A DNA stretch of 64,000 nt, taken from NCBI RefSeq assembly GCF_034676545.1, contig NZ_JAUCBZ010000015.1, forward strand, positions 2,635,001-2,699,000, in the 5' to 3' direction. A program made the translations under genes and the position numbers. The notes under the pieces were generated by a model, which worked only from the letters and a program-made list of their open reading frames with translations, ran no database searches and was not told where the DNA came from. Shown one piece after another: positions 1 through 7,500 of the stretch; within the stretch, counting starts at the first letter, position 1, and each line of letters starts with the position of its first letter. This DNA comes from Pararhodobacter sp. (GTDB taxonomy: Bacteria; Pseudomonadota; Alphaproteobacteria; Rhodobacterales; Rhodobacteraceae).

Positions 1-70
1 CGACCATGTGTGGAAACACGACCATGTCGCGCAATGCCAATACCGCGAAAGTGTTCGATTGATCTGACAT
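1..70 (-). CDS. lon: Lon protease, N-terminal fragment (runs off left edge)
   Basis: Reading leftward from an ATG at 68-70, the first 23 codons give a peptide containing VLALRDMVVFPHM, which matches the start of LonA proteases (family pattern VLPLRDIVVFPHM). Lon is the cytosolic ATP-dependent AAA+ serine protease that degrades misfolded and regulatory proteins. A GAGG ribosome site lies 5 bases upstream of the ATG. The gene continues beyond base 1, so only the beginning of the N-terminal substrate-binding domain is visible. It follows ribD on the same strand after about 180 bases that carry a heat-shock-like promoter. The call rests on a short peptide, but the match is distinctive and in the right place after a start codon and ribosome site. 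Confidence 0.85.
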   Translation of the reverse strand, partial: MSDQSNTFAVLALRDMVVFPHMV

Positions 71-135
71 GCTTACCTCAACTCATTTTCGTCGCAGATG
101 GCCCAAGATCGGCCCTGCGCTCCTGTTCACCGTCC

Positions 136-165
136 TATTTGGGGCGGAACACCCCAGAGTTCAAC
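136..165 (-). promoter_or_regulatory. Candidate RpoH (heat-shock) promoter of lon
   Basis: On the minus strand GTTGAAC (159-165) is followed after 14 bases by CCCCAAATA (136-144). This resembles the sigma-32 pattern CTTGAAA-N(11-16)-CCCCATTTA. It lies about 65 bases before the lon start, and lon is a classic heat-shock gene. The rest of 71-248 shows no gene and no clear terminator. Confidence 0.5.
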
Positions 166-248
166 ACTTCGTCTGCATCGGTTTCACATCTCACTGTGGC
201 ACAAGTAAGCAGTGAATGAGACGGTTTTGAGGATTGGTTAAAAAAGTG

Positions 249-1373
249 TTACATTGCAAATGGATAGCCAATCCTGCGCCAGAGATGAAACAAATCCACC
301 CCAACAGGTTGTGATCGCGCCAGCGCCCAGCGATGGGGCAAAATCGCGCAAACACCCAGGGCCGCCAGCCCCGCCGTGCCATCCGCGCCAAACAGGTGCC
401 CGGCGCTGAAAATCGCCAGATCATCAACCAGGTCGTCGCGCACAAGGCTGGCCGAAAGCCCGCCACCGCCCTCGCACAAGACCCGCGTCAACCCCGCCGC
501 GCCCAGGGTTTGCAGCACATCGGGCAGGTCCAATTGCCCCTGGGCATCAAGCTTGCAGGCGATCAGGCGCGCGCCACGCGCCGCCCAAGCCTGCCGCGCC
601 GCCTCGGGTGCGTCCGGCCCATGCACAAGCCAAACCGGCGCCGCCCCAAGGCTACGCCCCAGCCGATTGTCCGGCGACAAGGTCAGGCGGCTGTCGGCCA
701 CGATCCGCACCGGTTGCGGCAGCTCGCCCAGATCGCGCACCCGCAGGTCCGGGTCATCCGCGCGCGCCGTGCCCGCGCCCACCAGAACCGCATCATGCTG
801 CGCGCGCATCAAATGCACCATCCGGCGCGCCTCGGGCCCGGTGATCCAGCGGCTTTGCCCTGTCGCCGTGGCAATCCGCGCATCCAGCGTCAGCGCAAGC
901 TTCAGCGTCACCATCGGCCGCCCCCGCGTCACGCGCGACACGAACCCGGCATTGGCCAGCAGCGCGGCGTCCCCTTCGACCGCCTCGGTGACACGCACGC
1001 CCGCCGCGCGCAACATCGCGTGCCCGCGCCCGGCCACCCGCGGGTCCGGATCGGTCATGGCGCTGACGACACGGGCTACCCCCGCCGCGATCAACGCCTC
1101 GGCACAGGGCGGTGTTTTCCCATGGTGCGCGCAGGGTTCAAGACTGACATACGCGGTCGCGCCGCGCGCCCTCTCGCCCGCCTGCGCCAGCGCCTGCACC
1201 TCGCCATGCGGCCGACCGCCCGGCTGGGTCCAACCCCGACCCTGCACGATTCCATCGCGCACAATCACGCAGCCGACCGCCGGATTGGGCCAGACCGTAC
1301 CCAACCCCCGCGCCGCCAGCCCGATGGCCGATTTCATGTAGCGCCGATCAAGCTCGGTCGCGCCGACACCCAT
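249..1373 (-). CDS. ribD: Bifunctional riboflavin deaminase/reductase RibD
   Basis: RibD performs the second and third steps of riboflavin synthesis: deamination of the pyrimidinone and NADPH-dependent reduction of its ribose. The 374-residue product has an N-terminal cytidine-deaminase-like zinc domain (His56-Gly-Glu58, Cys81 and Cys90 in a PCAHHGKTPPC motif) and a C-terminal reductase domain with a GP(E)ARRMVH-type region and a CEGGGGLSASL stretch. I chose the ATG at 1373 because the deaminase homology begins there and GAGGG lies about 10 bases upstream. An open frame continues upstream into nrdR but is unrelated. It sits directly downstream of nrdR, a common order in proteobacteria. The zinc motif is HGE, where HAE is usual. 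Confidence 0.95.
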   Translation of the reverse strand: MGVGATELDRRYMKSAIGLAARGLGTVWPNPAVGCVIVRDGIVQGRGWTQPGGRPHGEVQALAQAGERARGATAYVSLEPCAHHGKTPPCAEALIAAGVARVVSAMTDPDPRVAGRGHAMLRAAGVRVTEAVEGDAALLANAGFVSRVTRGRPMVTLKLALTLDARIATATGQSRWITGPEARRMVHLMRAQHDAVLVGAGTARADDPDLRVRDLGELPQPVRIVADSRLTLSPDNRLGRSLGAAPVWLVHGPDAPEAARQAWAARGARLIACKLDAQGQLDLPDVLQTLGAAGLTRVLCEGGGGLSASLVRDDLVDDLAIFSAGHLFGADGTAGLAALGVCAILPHRWALARSQPVGVDLFHLWRRIGYPFAM

Positions 1374-1385
1374 CTTTGTTCCCTC

Positions 1386-1440
1386 AATATCCTGGGGGGT
1401 GAATTGGCCGCAGGCCAAGAGGGGGGCAAAGCCCCCTTCA
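1386..1440. repeat. Intergenic double-hairpin element between nrdR and ribD
   Basis: Two adjacent inverted repeats fill the nrdR-ribD gap: TTGGCC/GGCCAA (1404-1418, 3-base loop) and GGGGGC/GCCCCC (1422-1436, AAA loop). There is no T-run. From memory, a gap element of this type recurs between genes in Rhodobacteraceae genomes. A GC palindrome of similar style occurs at 4679-4704 in this window. Confidence 0.45.
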
Positions 1441-1446
1441 AAAAGG

Positions 1447-1914
1447 CTATTCCTCGTCCACCACCGGCGGCCGCAGTTCCGAGACGAATTTGTCGAAATC
1501 ATCCGCCGCCTGGAAGTTCTTGTAAACACTGGCAAAGCGCACATAGGCGACGGTGTCGATCCGGGCCAGCGTTTCCATCACGATCTCGCCGATCGCGGCA
1601 CTGGGAATGTCGGTCTCGCCCATGCTTTCCAGACGCCGCACGATGCCCGAGATCATCTGCTCGATGCGCTCGGGCTCCACCGGACGTTTCTGCATCGAGA
1701 TACGGATCGAGCGCTCCAATTTGTCGCGGTCGAACGGTTCGCGTTTGCCCGAGGATTTCACCACCACCAGATCGCGCAACTGCACACGTTCATAGGTGGT
1801 AAAGCGACCACCACAGGCCGGACAAAAACGCCGCCGCCGGATGGAGACATGGTCCTCGGCCGGGCGAGAATTTTTCACCTGAGTATCGACATTTCCGCAA
1901 AACGGACAGCGCAT
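1447..1914 (-). CDS. nrdR: Transcriptional repressor NrdR
   Basis: NrdR represses ribonucleotide reductase genes in response to dATP/ATP. The 155-residue protein has the expected N-terminal zinc ribbon (Cys3, Cys6, Cys31, Cys34) followed by an ATP-cone domain from about residue 49 to 139 (VVKSSGKREPFDRDKLERS region). Length and layout are typical. It lies upstream of ribD on the same strand, a widespread arrangement. No NrdR box was recognised upstream of it. Instead a perfect DnaA box lies 28 bases before the start codon, which could tie expression to replication. Confidence 0.97.
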   Translation of the reverse strand: MRCPFCGNVDTQVKNSRPAEDHVSIRRRRFCPACGGRFTTYERVQLRDLVVVKSSGKREPFDRDKLERSIRISMQKRPVEPERIEQMISGIVRRLESMGETDIPSAAIGEIVMETLARIDTVAYVRFASVYKNFQAADDFDKFVSELRPPVVDEE

Positions 1915-1941
1915 GGCCTCTCCCTCGGGGTCGCGTGTGGG

Positions 1942-1950
1942 TTATCCACA
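1942..1950 (+). promoter_or_regulatory. Perfect DnaA box upstream of nrdR
   Basis: TTATCCACA matches the high-affinity DnaA box consensus exactly. It is embedded in the longer near-palindrome TGTGGGTTATCCACA (1936-1950) and lies 28 bases upstream of the nrdR start. A single 9-mer can occur by chance, so its function is inferred from the position. Confidence 0.5.
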
Positions 1951-2043
1951 GCCCTTATAGGGAACACGCCAAACCTTGGGTAGCGAAAAAAACCCGCCCC
2001 CAGATTATGGGGGCGACCTGTGGTTTTCCAGACTCACGCGGTG

Positions 2044-2472
2044 TCAATCGACGACAACGACGCGCATGCTGTCCATGCCCTGCTCTTGCACCATCGCAAA
2101 CAGCAACGAGGCGTTGTCGGGATGCAGACGCACGCAGCCCGCACTGGCCGGGCGTCCCAGCCGGCTGATCGCGTCCGTGGCATGGATTGCATAGTCGCCG
2201 TCATAGAAGATCGCGAAGGGCATCGGCGCATTGCCATAGAGGCTGGAGCGGTGCCAGCGCGACAACCACTGCGGCGACCACTCACCGCGCGGCGTGTATT
2301 TGCCCGAACGCGCCGTCGACACCGGCCATTCATAGCGCAACTGGCCGTCGATATAGACATGCATGGTCTGCGTATCGACACTGACGCGCGCCACAATGGT
2401 GCTGGCCTGTGCGCCCGAAAGTGGCAGCAAGAGCAATAGCGCCGCAACGGCGCCCTTCAAAAAGCGAGACAT
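2044..2472 (-). CDS. L,D-transpeptidase (YkuD family), secreted
   Basis: Periplasmic enzymes of this family cross-link peptidoglycan through 3-3 bonds or attach proteins to it, using a catalytic cysteine. The product (142 residues from ATG 2472) has an N-terminal signal peptide with a leucine-rich core (AALLLLLPLSGAQA) and then a YkuD domain ending in the signature His...SAGCVR, in which the cysteine is the nucleophile. A start at 2508 would add 12 residues before the signal peptide and also has a GAAGG site, so the exact start is uncertain. It is small for the family, essentially only the catalytic domain. It is transcribed toward nrdR. Confidence 0.88.
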   Translation of the reverse strand: MSRFLKGAVAALLLLLPLSGAQASTIVARVSVDTQTMHVYIDGQLRYEWPVSTARSGKYTPRGEWSPQWLSRWHRSSLYGNAPMPFAIFYDGDYAIHATDAISRLGRPASAGCVRLHPDNASLLFAMVQEQGMDSMRVVVVD

Positions 2473-2577
2473 TCCAACCCCCCGGTTGACAAGTTTACTG
2501 AACGGCATGGCAGTGCCTTCATCCAGATGCTGAATGTCTGACAGAGGAGTCAAGATTTTCGGCGGATTTTCGCTGAC

Positions 2578-3267
2578 TCAATCCCGAGGCGTGGCAATTC
2601 TGCCCGCATCCAGCCGCAAAACCCGGTCCATCCGCGCCGCAAGCTCCAGATTATGCGTGGCAATCAGCGCCGACAGGCCGGTTTCGCGCACCAGATCCAT
2701 CAGCACCCCGAACACCTGATCCGAGGTTCCCGGGTCCAGATTGCCGGTCGGCTCATCGGCCAGCAGGATATGCGGCGCATTCGCCATCGCGCGGCAAAAG
2801 GCGACACGTTGCTGCTCGCCACCCGACAGTTCCGCCGGGCGGTGCGTGCCACGTTTGCTCAGGCCGACGCGCGCCAACAGATCCTCGGCCCGCGCCCTGG
2901 CGTCGCGGCGGGACACGCCATTGGCCAATTGCGGCAGCATGACATTCTCCAACGCCGAGAATTCCGGCAGCAAATGGTGGAATTGATAAACAAACCCAAC
3001 CTGGGCACGGCGCACGGCGGTGCGCGTGTCGTCGCCCAGCTGCGTCATGTCCGCGCCGTCGATCACCACCCGCCCGGCGTTGGGCGCGTCCAGCAATCCG
3101 GCGATATGCAACAGCGTCGACTTGCCCGCGCCCGACGGGGCCACCAGCGCCACAACCTCGCCCTTGTGCAGCGACATCGAGGCCCCGGCCAGCACATCCA
3201 CCGACCCACCTGCCCCGCCGGCATAGGTTTTGACAATCCCTTCAAGTGACAGAACCGGATCACTCAT
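2578..3267 (-). CDS. lolD: Lipoprotein-releasing ABC transporter ATPase LolD
   Basis: LolD is the cytoplasmic ATPase that powers extraction of outer-membrane lipoproteins from the inner membrane to the carrier LolA. The 229-residue protein has Walker A (APSGAGKS, about 43-50), a Q-loop (YQFHHLLPEFSALENVM, typical of LolD), an ABC signature LSGGEQQR, Walker B ILLADEPTGNLD and a switch His in THN. It overlaps the upstream permease gene by 8 bases, so the two are translationally coupled and form one complex. Confidence 0.95.
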   Translation of the reverse strand: MSDPVLSLEGIVKTYAGGAGGSVDVLAGASMSLHKGEVVALVAPSGAGKSTLLHIAGLLDAPNAGRVVIDGADMTQLGDDTRTAVRRAQVGFVYQFHHLLPEFSALENVMLPQLANGVSRRDARARAEDLLARVGLSKRGTHRPAELSGGEQQRVAFCRAMANAPHILLADEPTGNLDPGTSDQVFGVLMDLVRETGLSALIATHNLELAARMDRVLRLDAGRIATPRD

Positions 3268-4546
3268 AGCGCAGCGCCTCGACAGGGTTCATGCGGGCCG
3301 CGCGGCGCGCGGGAAAGATCGTCACAATGAACGACAATCCCAGCGACAGCGACACCGCCTTGACCACATCCACCAGCCGCAATTGCGCGGGCAAGGCATA
3401 GATGCCGCGGATTTCCGGGTCCCAGACCCCGCCGCCCGACAGATAGTTCACCGTCGCGAAAATCGGGTCGATATAGAGCGCGAACAGGCAACCCGCGATC
3501 ACGCCAATGCCGGTGCCCACCACGCCAACCAACGACCCGCACAGGAAAAATATCCGCAAAATCGAGCCCTCCGACAGGCCCATCGTGCGCAGGATTCCAA
3601 TATCCCGGCCCTTGTTCTTCACCAGCATGATCAGCCCGGAAATGATATTCATCGCCGCAATCAGCACAAGGATCGAGAGGATGATGAACATCACGTTGTC
3701 TTCGATATCCAGCGCGCGCAGGAACGAACCCGCAGAATCGCGCCAGGTCCAGATCATCGCGCGCTCTCCGGCGGCATGCAGCAGTTGATAGGTCAGGGAT
3801 TCGACGGCCTCGGGCGCGGTCAACATCACCTCGATTTCATCCGCCACGCCATCGCGGTTGAAAAAAACCTGCGCCTCGGTAAAGGGCAAATAAACCCGTG
3901 TGCGGTCAATATCATAACGCCCGGCCGAGAAGATATAGACCACCTCATAGGCGTTCACGCGCGGCGAGGTGCCAAAGGCGGTGCGCACCCCCTCGGGCGA
4001 GATGATGCGAATGCGGTCGCCGACCTGCGCGTTCAACTCACGCGCCACCCCCTCGCCAATTGCAATGCCCTCGTTGAACCGGCCGATATCGCCGCGCGCC
4101 CGGTCCGAGACGGCGATCCGCGGAATGGTGATCAGATCCTCATAAGCGATGCCGAACACCTCGACGCCCGCGTTATGCCCGTCGGCGCTGGCCATGACCT
4201 GCCCCTTGATCAACGGCATGGCGCTGGTCACGCCGGGCACCGCTTCCAAACGCGCCGCAAGGTCGGAATAATCGGCAATGGTGCGCGACAGCTGCCCGTT
4301 TTCGGTCATCGCGGACGAATAATACACCGTCGCATGGGCATTCGCGCCCAGGATCGTATCGACAAACTCGGTGCGAAACCCGGATCGCACGGCCAAAGTG
4401 GCAATCAGCGCAAACACCGCCAAGGCGATACCGATCAACGAGATCCAGGTCATCACACTGACGCCACCCTCGGCGCGACGGGCGCGCAAATAGCGCCAGG
4501 CGATCATCCACTCGAAGGCGGCAAAAGGTCTGGTTGTGCCGGTCAT
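3260..4546 (-). CDS. lolC: Lipoprotein-releasing ABC transporter permease (LolC/LolE family)
   Basis: This is the inner-membrane permease partner of LolD. The 428-residue protein has the MacB/FtsX-like plan: one N-terminal membrane helix (about 30-55), a large periplasmic domain with the hook region, and three C-terminal helices before a conserved end with ARRAARMNPVEALR. I chose the ATG at 4546, since the family homology begins just after it. An in-frame ATG at 4603 would add 19 atypical residues. Only one permease gene lies next to lolD, so the transporter may use a homodimer (LolF type) instead of a LolC/LolE pair. Confidence 0.92.
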   Translation of the reverse strand: MTGTTRPFAAFEWMIAWRYLRARRAEGGVSVMTWISLIGIALAVFALIATLAVRSGFRTEFVDTILGANAHATVYYSSAMTENGQLSRTIADYSDLAARLEAVPGVTSAMPLIKGQVMASADGHNAGVEVFGIAYEDLITIPRIAVSDRARGDIGRFNEGIAIGEGVARELNAQVGDRIRIISPEGVRTAFGTSPRVNAYEVVYIFSAGRYDIDRTRVYLPFTEAQVFFNRDGVADEIEVMLTAPEAVESLTYQLLHAAGERAMIWTWRDSAGSFLRALDIEDNVMFIILSILVLIAAMNIISGLIMLVKNKGRDIGILRTMGLSEGSILRIFFLCGSLVGVVGTGIGVIAGCLFALYIDPIFATVNYLSGGGVWDPEIRGIYALPAQLRLVDVVKAVSLSLGLSFIVTIFPARRAARMNPVEALRYE

Positions 4547-4650
4547 GGGGTCCGCACTCTGGTAAGGCGCGCGCAACCTCGGGCGAAACTCGCGTGCGGT
4601 CAAGCACCAAACGCGTCACCCCGCCTCACGGAAGGGTGTTACGCCCGCTT

Positions 4651-4751
4651 CATCTTGCCAGAAATACTCACGGGGTTTCCCAAGGGGGGCGTGCCCCCCT
4701 TGGGCCGGGCGTGGGGCGGGCCCCACCGGCGCGCGGGGGCTCGATGCCCCC
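4651..4751. repeat. GC-rich intergenic palindromes
   Basis: This gap between the Rieske gene and the Lol permease holds a perfect 11-bp stem, CCCAAGGGGGG/CCCCCCTTGGG with a CGTG loop (4679-4704), and a second hairpin GGGGGC/GCCCCC (4735-4751). No T-run follows either arm. It may act as a terminator for the Rieske gene on the minus strand, or be a dispersed REP-like element. Confidence 0.45.
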
Positions 4752-4785
4752 AAGCGCCGCCTGATCACCCGGTCACATCACCGCA

Positions 4786-5826
4786 TTACTCCTGCATCTT
4801 GAGATCCACCGCCTGCTCCTCGGCGATCATCGCCTCAAGCCTGCGCCGGAACCGCAATTGCCCGCCGTCAATCGGCAGGTCGATATGCGGCGTGCGCTTG
4901 TTGGTCATGCCGATCTGCACTTGCGACAGCACCGCGCGGTCCTCTTCAAACGCCTTTTGCACATCGGCGGTCATCATCGCACTGAGCGCCTCATCCTCAG
5001 GGCGGATGTTGCGCAGCTGGAACCAGTAATAGCGCGTCTCGCTTTCGGTCGTGGGGGTCATGAAATTGAGGCTGTCCATGATGAACGTGTCCTCATGCAG
5101 CGGCCCGTCCGGCCCGCCGGTGCCCGCCGGGGTAAAGATCGCCCGGATCAGCGCATGGCTGGGGTAGCGCACCTCGTAATGCTGCAACCGGTCGCAATTC
5201 CCCTTGAATCCAATGACTTTCTTGTAGAATGGCGCGGGTTCGACGTTCATCATCCAGCGGTGCACGATGATGCCGTCGTCGGTCTTGCTGACCCGCAGCG
5301 GTGTCGTCTTGGTCGCGTCCTGCGCAAAGGAGGTCTGGTGCACCCACGAGACATGCGTCGGGTCCAGCAGGTTGTCGCACATCAACAGAAAGTTGCACGC
5401 CAGTTCCATCGCCGCGCCACGGTTGACGCCCCAGGCCGGATCGCCCCAATGTTCGATCTCGAAAATCTCATTGGGGTCGGCCAGCGCCGGGTTGCCCATC
5501 CAGATCCACACCAACCCGTATTTCTCGTGGCATGGATAGGCCTGCACATTGGCGTTCGACGGGATGCGCCCGGTGCCCGGTGCCCAGACGCATTTCCCGG
5601 CACAATCAAAGGTCAGCCCGTGATAGCCGCATTCCACCTGATCGCCTTTCAGCCGCCCCTTGGACAACGGCAGTTTGCGATGCGGGCAGGCATCCTCGAG
5701 GGCGATCACTTCGCCCGCGGTGTTGCGATAGACGCAGATCTTTTCGCTCAACACGGTGATCTGCCTGAGGGTGGCGTCGATCTCGTGATCCCAGGCCGCG
5801 ACATACCAGGCGTTTTTCAAAAACAT
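4786..5826 (-). CDS. Rieske [2Fe-2S] non-haem iron oxygenase (VanA/demethylase-like)
   Basis: The 346-residue protein has an N-terminal Rieske centre (CPHR, then CGYHG) and a C-terminal mononuclear iron domain with the NLLDPTHVSWVH ligand motif. Enzymes of this group hydroxylate aromatic rings or oxidatively demethylate O- or N-methyl groups with electrons from a separate reductase; vanillate demethylase VanA has this size. It starts 39 bases after hutH on the same strand, so it is probably co-transcribed with it, which is not part of a normal hut operon. No reductase gene is adjacent. From context I infer demethylation of a histidine- or imidazole-related compound, but the substrate cannot be read from the sequence. 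GGAG lies 7 bases before the start. Confidence 0.85.
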   Translation of the reverse strand: MFLKNAWYVAAWDHEIDATLRQITVLSEKICVYRNTAGEVIALEDACPHRKLPLSKGRLKGDQVECGYHGLTFDCAGKCVWAPGTGRIPSNANVQAYPCHEKYGLVWIWMGNPALADPNEIFEIEHWGDPAWGVNRGAAMELACNFLLMCDNLLDPTHVSWVHQTSFAQDATKTTPLRVSKTDDGIIVHRWMMNVEPAPFYKKVIGFKGNCDRLQHYEVRYPSHALIRAIFTPAGTGGPDGPLHEDTFIMDSLNFMTPTTESETRYYWFQLRNIRPEDEALSAMMTADVQKAFEEDRAVLSQVQIGMTNKRTPHIDLPIDGGQLRFRRRLEAMIAEEQAVDLKMQE

Positions 5827-5865
5827 GTCAAATCTCCAGAAGGGTTGAGGGCCGCGCGCTGCGGA

Positions 5866-7383
5866 TCACAGCGCAAAATCGAGGTTGGCCGCGCAGGGCA
5901 GCGCGTCGGTGCGTACGAGGTCAGCGGCGGCTTCGATGTCCGGCGCCAGGAAGCGGTCGTCCGTCAAGGCCGGGATCGTGCCGCGGAGCTTGGTGATCAC
6001 CGCTTGCAGGCGCGGTGCCGTGGTCAGCGGTGCGCGGAATTCGATACCCTGACTGGCGCAGATCGCCTCGACGCCCAGGATCACCGACAGATTGGCATTC
6101 ATGCGCAACAAACGACGCGCACCATGCGCGGCCATGCTGACGTGATCTTCCTGATTGGCCGAGGTCGGCGTGGAATCGGTGCTGCACGGCGTGGCAAGGT
6201 GCTTGTTTTCCGACATCAAGGCGGCGGTGGTGACTTCGGCGATCATATAGCCCGAGTTCAAACCAGGGTTCGGCGTCAGGAACGGCGGCAGGTCGTGGCT
6301 GAGCGTCGGGTCCACCATCAAGGCAACGCGGCGCTGCGCGATCGCGCCAATCTCTGCGACGGCCAGAGCGATGATATCCGCTGCGAAAGCAACGGGTTCC
6401 GCGTGGAAGTTACCACCAGAAAAGATGCCCTCGGGGGTGACCAGAGGGTTGTCGGTCACGGCGTTCGATTCGGTTTCCAGCGTCGAGGCGGCAAAGCGCA
6501 GCAGGTCCAGCGCCGCCCCCAGAACCTGAGGTTGGCAGCGGATGCAATAGGGGTCCTGCACGCGGGTGTCGCCGTCCAGATGGCTCTCGCGGATGACGCT
6601 GCCCGCCATCAGGTCACGCATGGCCTGCGCGGTTTCGATCTGGCCCTTGTGGCCGCGCAACGTGTGTATCATCGCCTGAAGCGGGGCCGTGGAGCCCATG
6701 ATCGCATCGGTGGACAGGCACCCGGTGACCAGTGCTGCGCGGGCGTTGCGCCAGGCGGCGAACAGGCCGATCAGCGCCAAAGCGGTTGAAAACTGCGTGC
6801 CGTTGATCAGCGCAAGCCCCTCTTTCGGGCCAAGAACCACGGGTGTCAGGCCCGCGCGCTTGAGGGCCTCGCCACCGGGCAGGCGCTGGCCGTCATACTC
6901 GGCCTCGCCCGCGCCGATCATCACCGCCGCCATATGCGCCAGGGGTGCCAGATCGCCCGAGGCCCCCACCGACCCCTGCGCGGGGATCACCGGGGTGACG
7001 TTCTTGGCCAGCATGCCCTCGATGATGGCGATCACATCCCAGCGCACGCCCGAGGCCCCGCGCCCGAGGCTGAGAAGTTTCAGAACCATCATCAACCGCG
7101 TGGCCGCGGGCTCCAACGCCTCGCCGACGCCGCAGCAATGACTGAGAATCAGGTTGCGCTGCAAGGTCTCGGTATCCGCGGGCGCGATCTTGACCGAGGC
7201 GAGTTTGCCAAAGCCCGTGTTCACGCCATACACCGCCGAACCACCGTTCGCGGCGGCCCGGACAAGGGCGGCTGCGGCCTCGACGGCGGGCTGGCAATCG
7301 ACATCAAGTCGCGCTGGAAGCTGTTGATAATAAATCTTTTCCAGAGTTTCCAGTGTGGTCGATCCGGGGGTCAGAATGAGCAT
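5866..7383 (-). CDS. hutH: Histidine ammonia-lyase HutH
   Basis: HutH removes ammonia from L-histidine to give urocanate, the first step of histidine catabolism. The 505-residue protein (ATG 7383) has the Ala141-Ser142-Gly143 triad that cyclises to the MIO cofactor (GSVGASGDLAPLAH), an SH dipeptide in the substrate pocket region (ILSHCCGVGE) and the KEGLALINGTQ and RCQPQVLGA motifs of the family. SHCCGVGE and YCIRCQPQ differ slightly from common HutH forms (SHAAGVGE, YSLRCQPQ), so a modified histidine as substrate is possible. It diverges from hutF across a candidate HutC operator. hutU, hutI and hutG are not in the window. Confidence 0.92.
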   Translation of the reverse strand: MLILTPGSTTLETLEKIYYQQLPARLDVDCQPAVEAAAALVRAAANGGSAVYGVNTGFGKLASVKIAPADTETLQRNLILSHCCGVGEALEPAATRLMMVLKLLSLGRGASGVRWDVIAIIEGMLAKNVTPVIPAQGSVGASGDLAPLAHMAAVMIGAGEAEYDGQRLPGGEALKRAGLTPVVLGPKEGLALINGTQFSTALALIGLFAAWRNARAALVTGCLSTDAIMGSTAPLQAMIHTLRGHKGQIETAQAMRDLMAGSVIRESHLDGDTRVQDPYCIRCQPQVLGAALDLLRFAASTLETESNAVTDNPLVTPEGIFSGGNFHAEPVAFAADIIALAVAEIGAIAQRRVALMVDPTLSHDLPPFLTPNPGLNSGYMIAEVTTAALMSENKHLATPCSTDSTPTSANQEDHVSMAAHGARRLLRMNANLSVILGVEAICASQGIEFRAPLTTAPRLQAVITKLRGTIPALTDDRFLAPDIEAAADLVRTDALPCAANLDFAL

Positions 7384-7462
7384 GGGGAACCTGCACGGTT
7401 GAAGGGTTAGAGGGCCAGTAACCGCCAAAATACTGCTTGCGGTTCATCGAATGCACCGCCAA

Positions 7463-7476
7463 TATGTATATACTTA
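7463..7476. promoter_or_regulatory. Candidate HutC operator in the hutH/hutF divergent promoter
   Basis: The palindrome GTATATAC (7466-7473, within ATGTATATACTT) sits between hutH and hutF. It resembles the TGTA-N2-TACA half-site layout reported for HutC/GntR-type repressors, and hutC is two genes away. Confidence 0.45.
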
Positions 7477-7500
7477 ATGAAGGCGTCAACGGGGATTCGT

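Noticed and set aside
1..27. Direct repeat CGACCATGT at 1-9 and 19-27
   Set aside because: It lies inside the lon coding sequence, where it encodes similar residues by chance.
10..219. 69-codon plus-strand open frame at the left edge
   Set aside because: It overlaps the lon start and its promoter on the opposite strand, and has no ribosome site or family pattern.
3230..5029. Long plus-strand open frame across the Lol permease and Rieske genes
   Set aside because: The translated product is low-complexity, rich in Arg, His and Gln, spans two real antisense genes and the gap, and has no recognisable domain.
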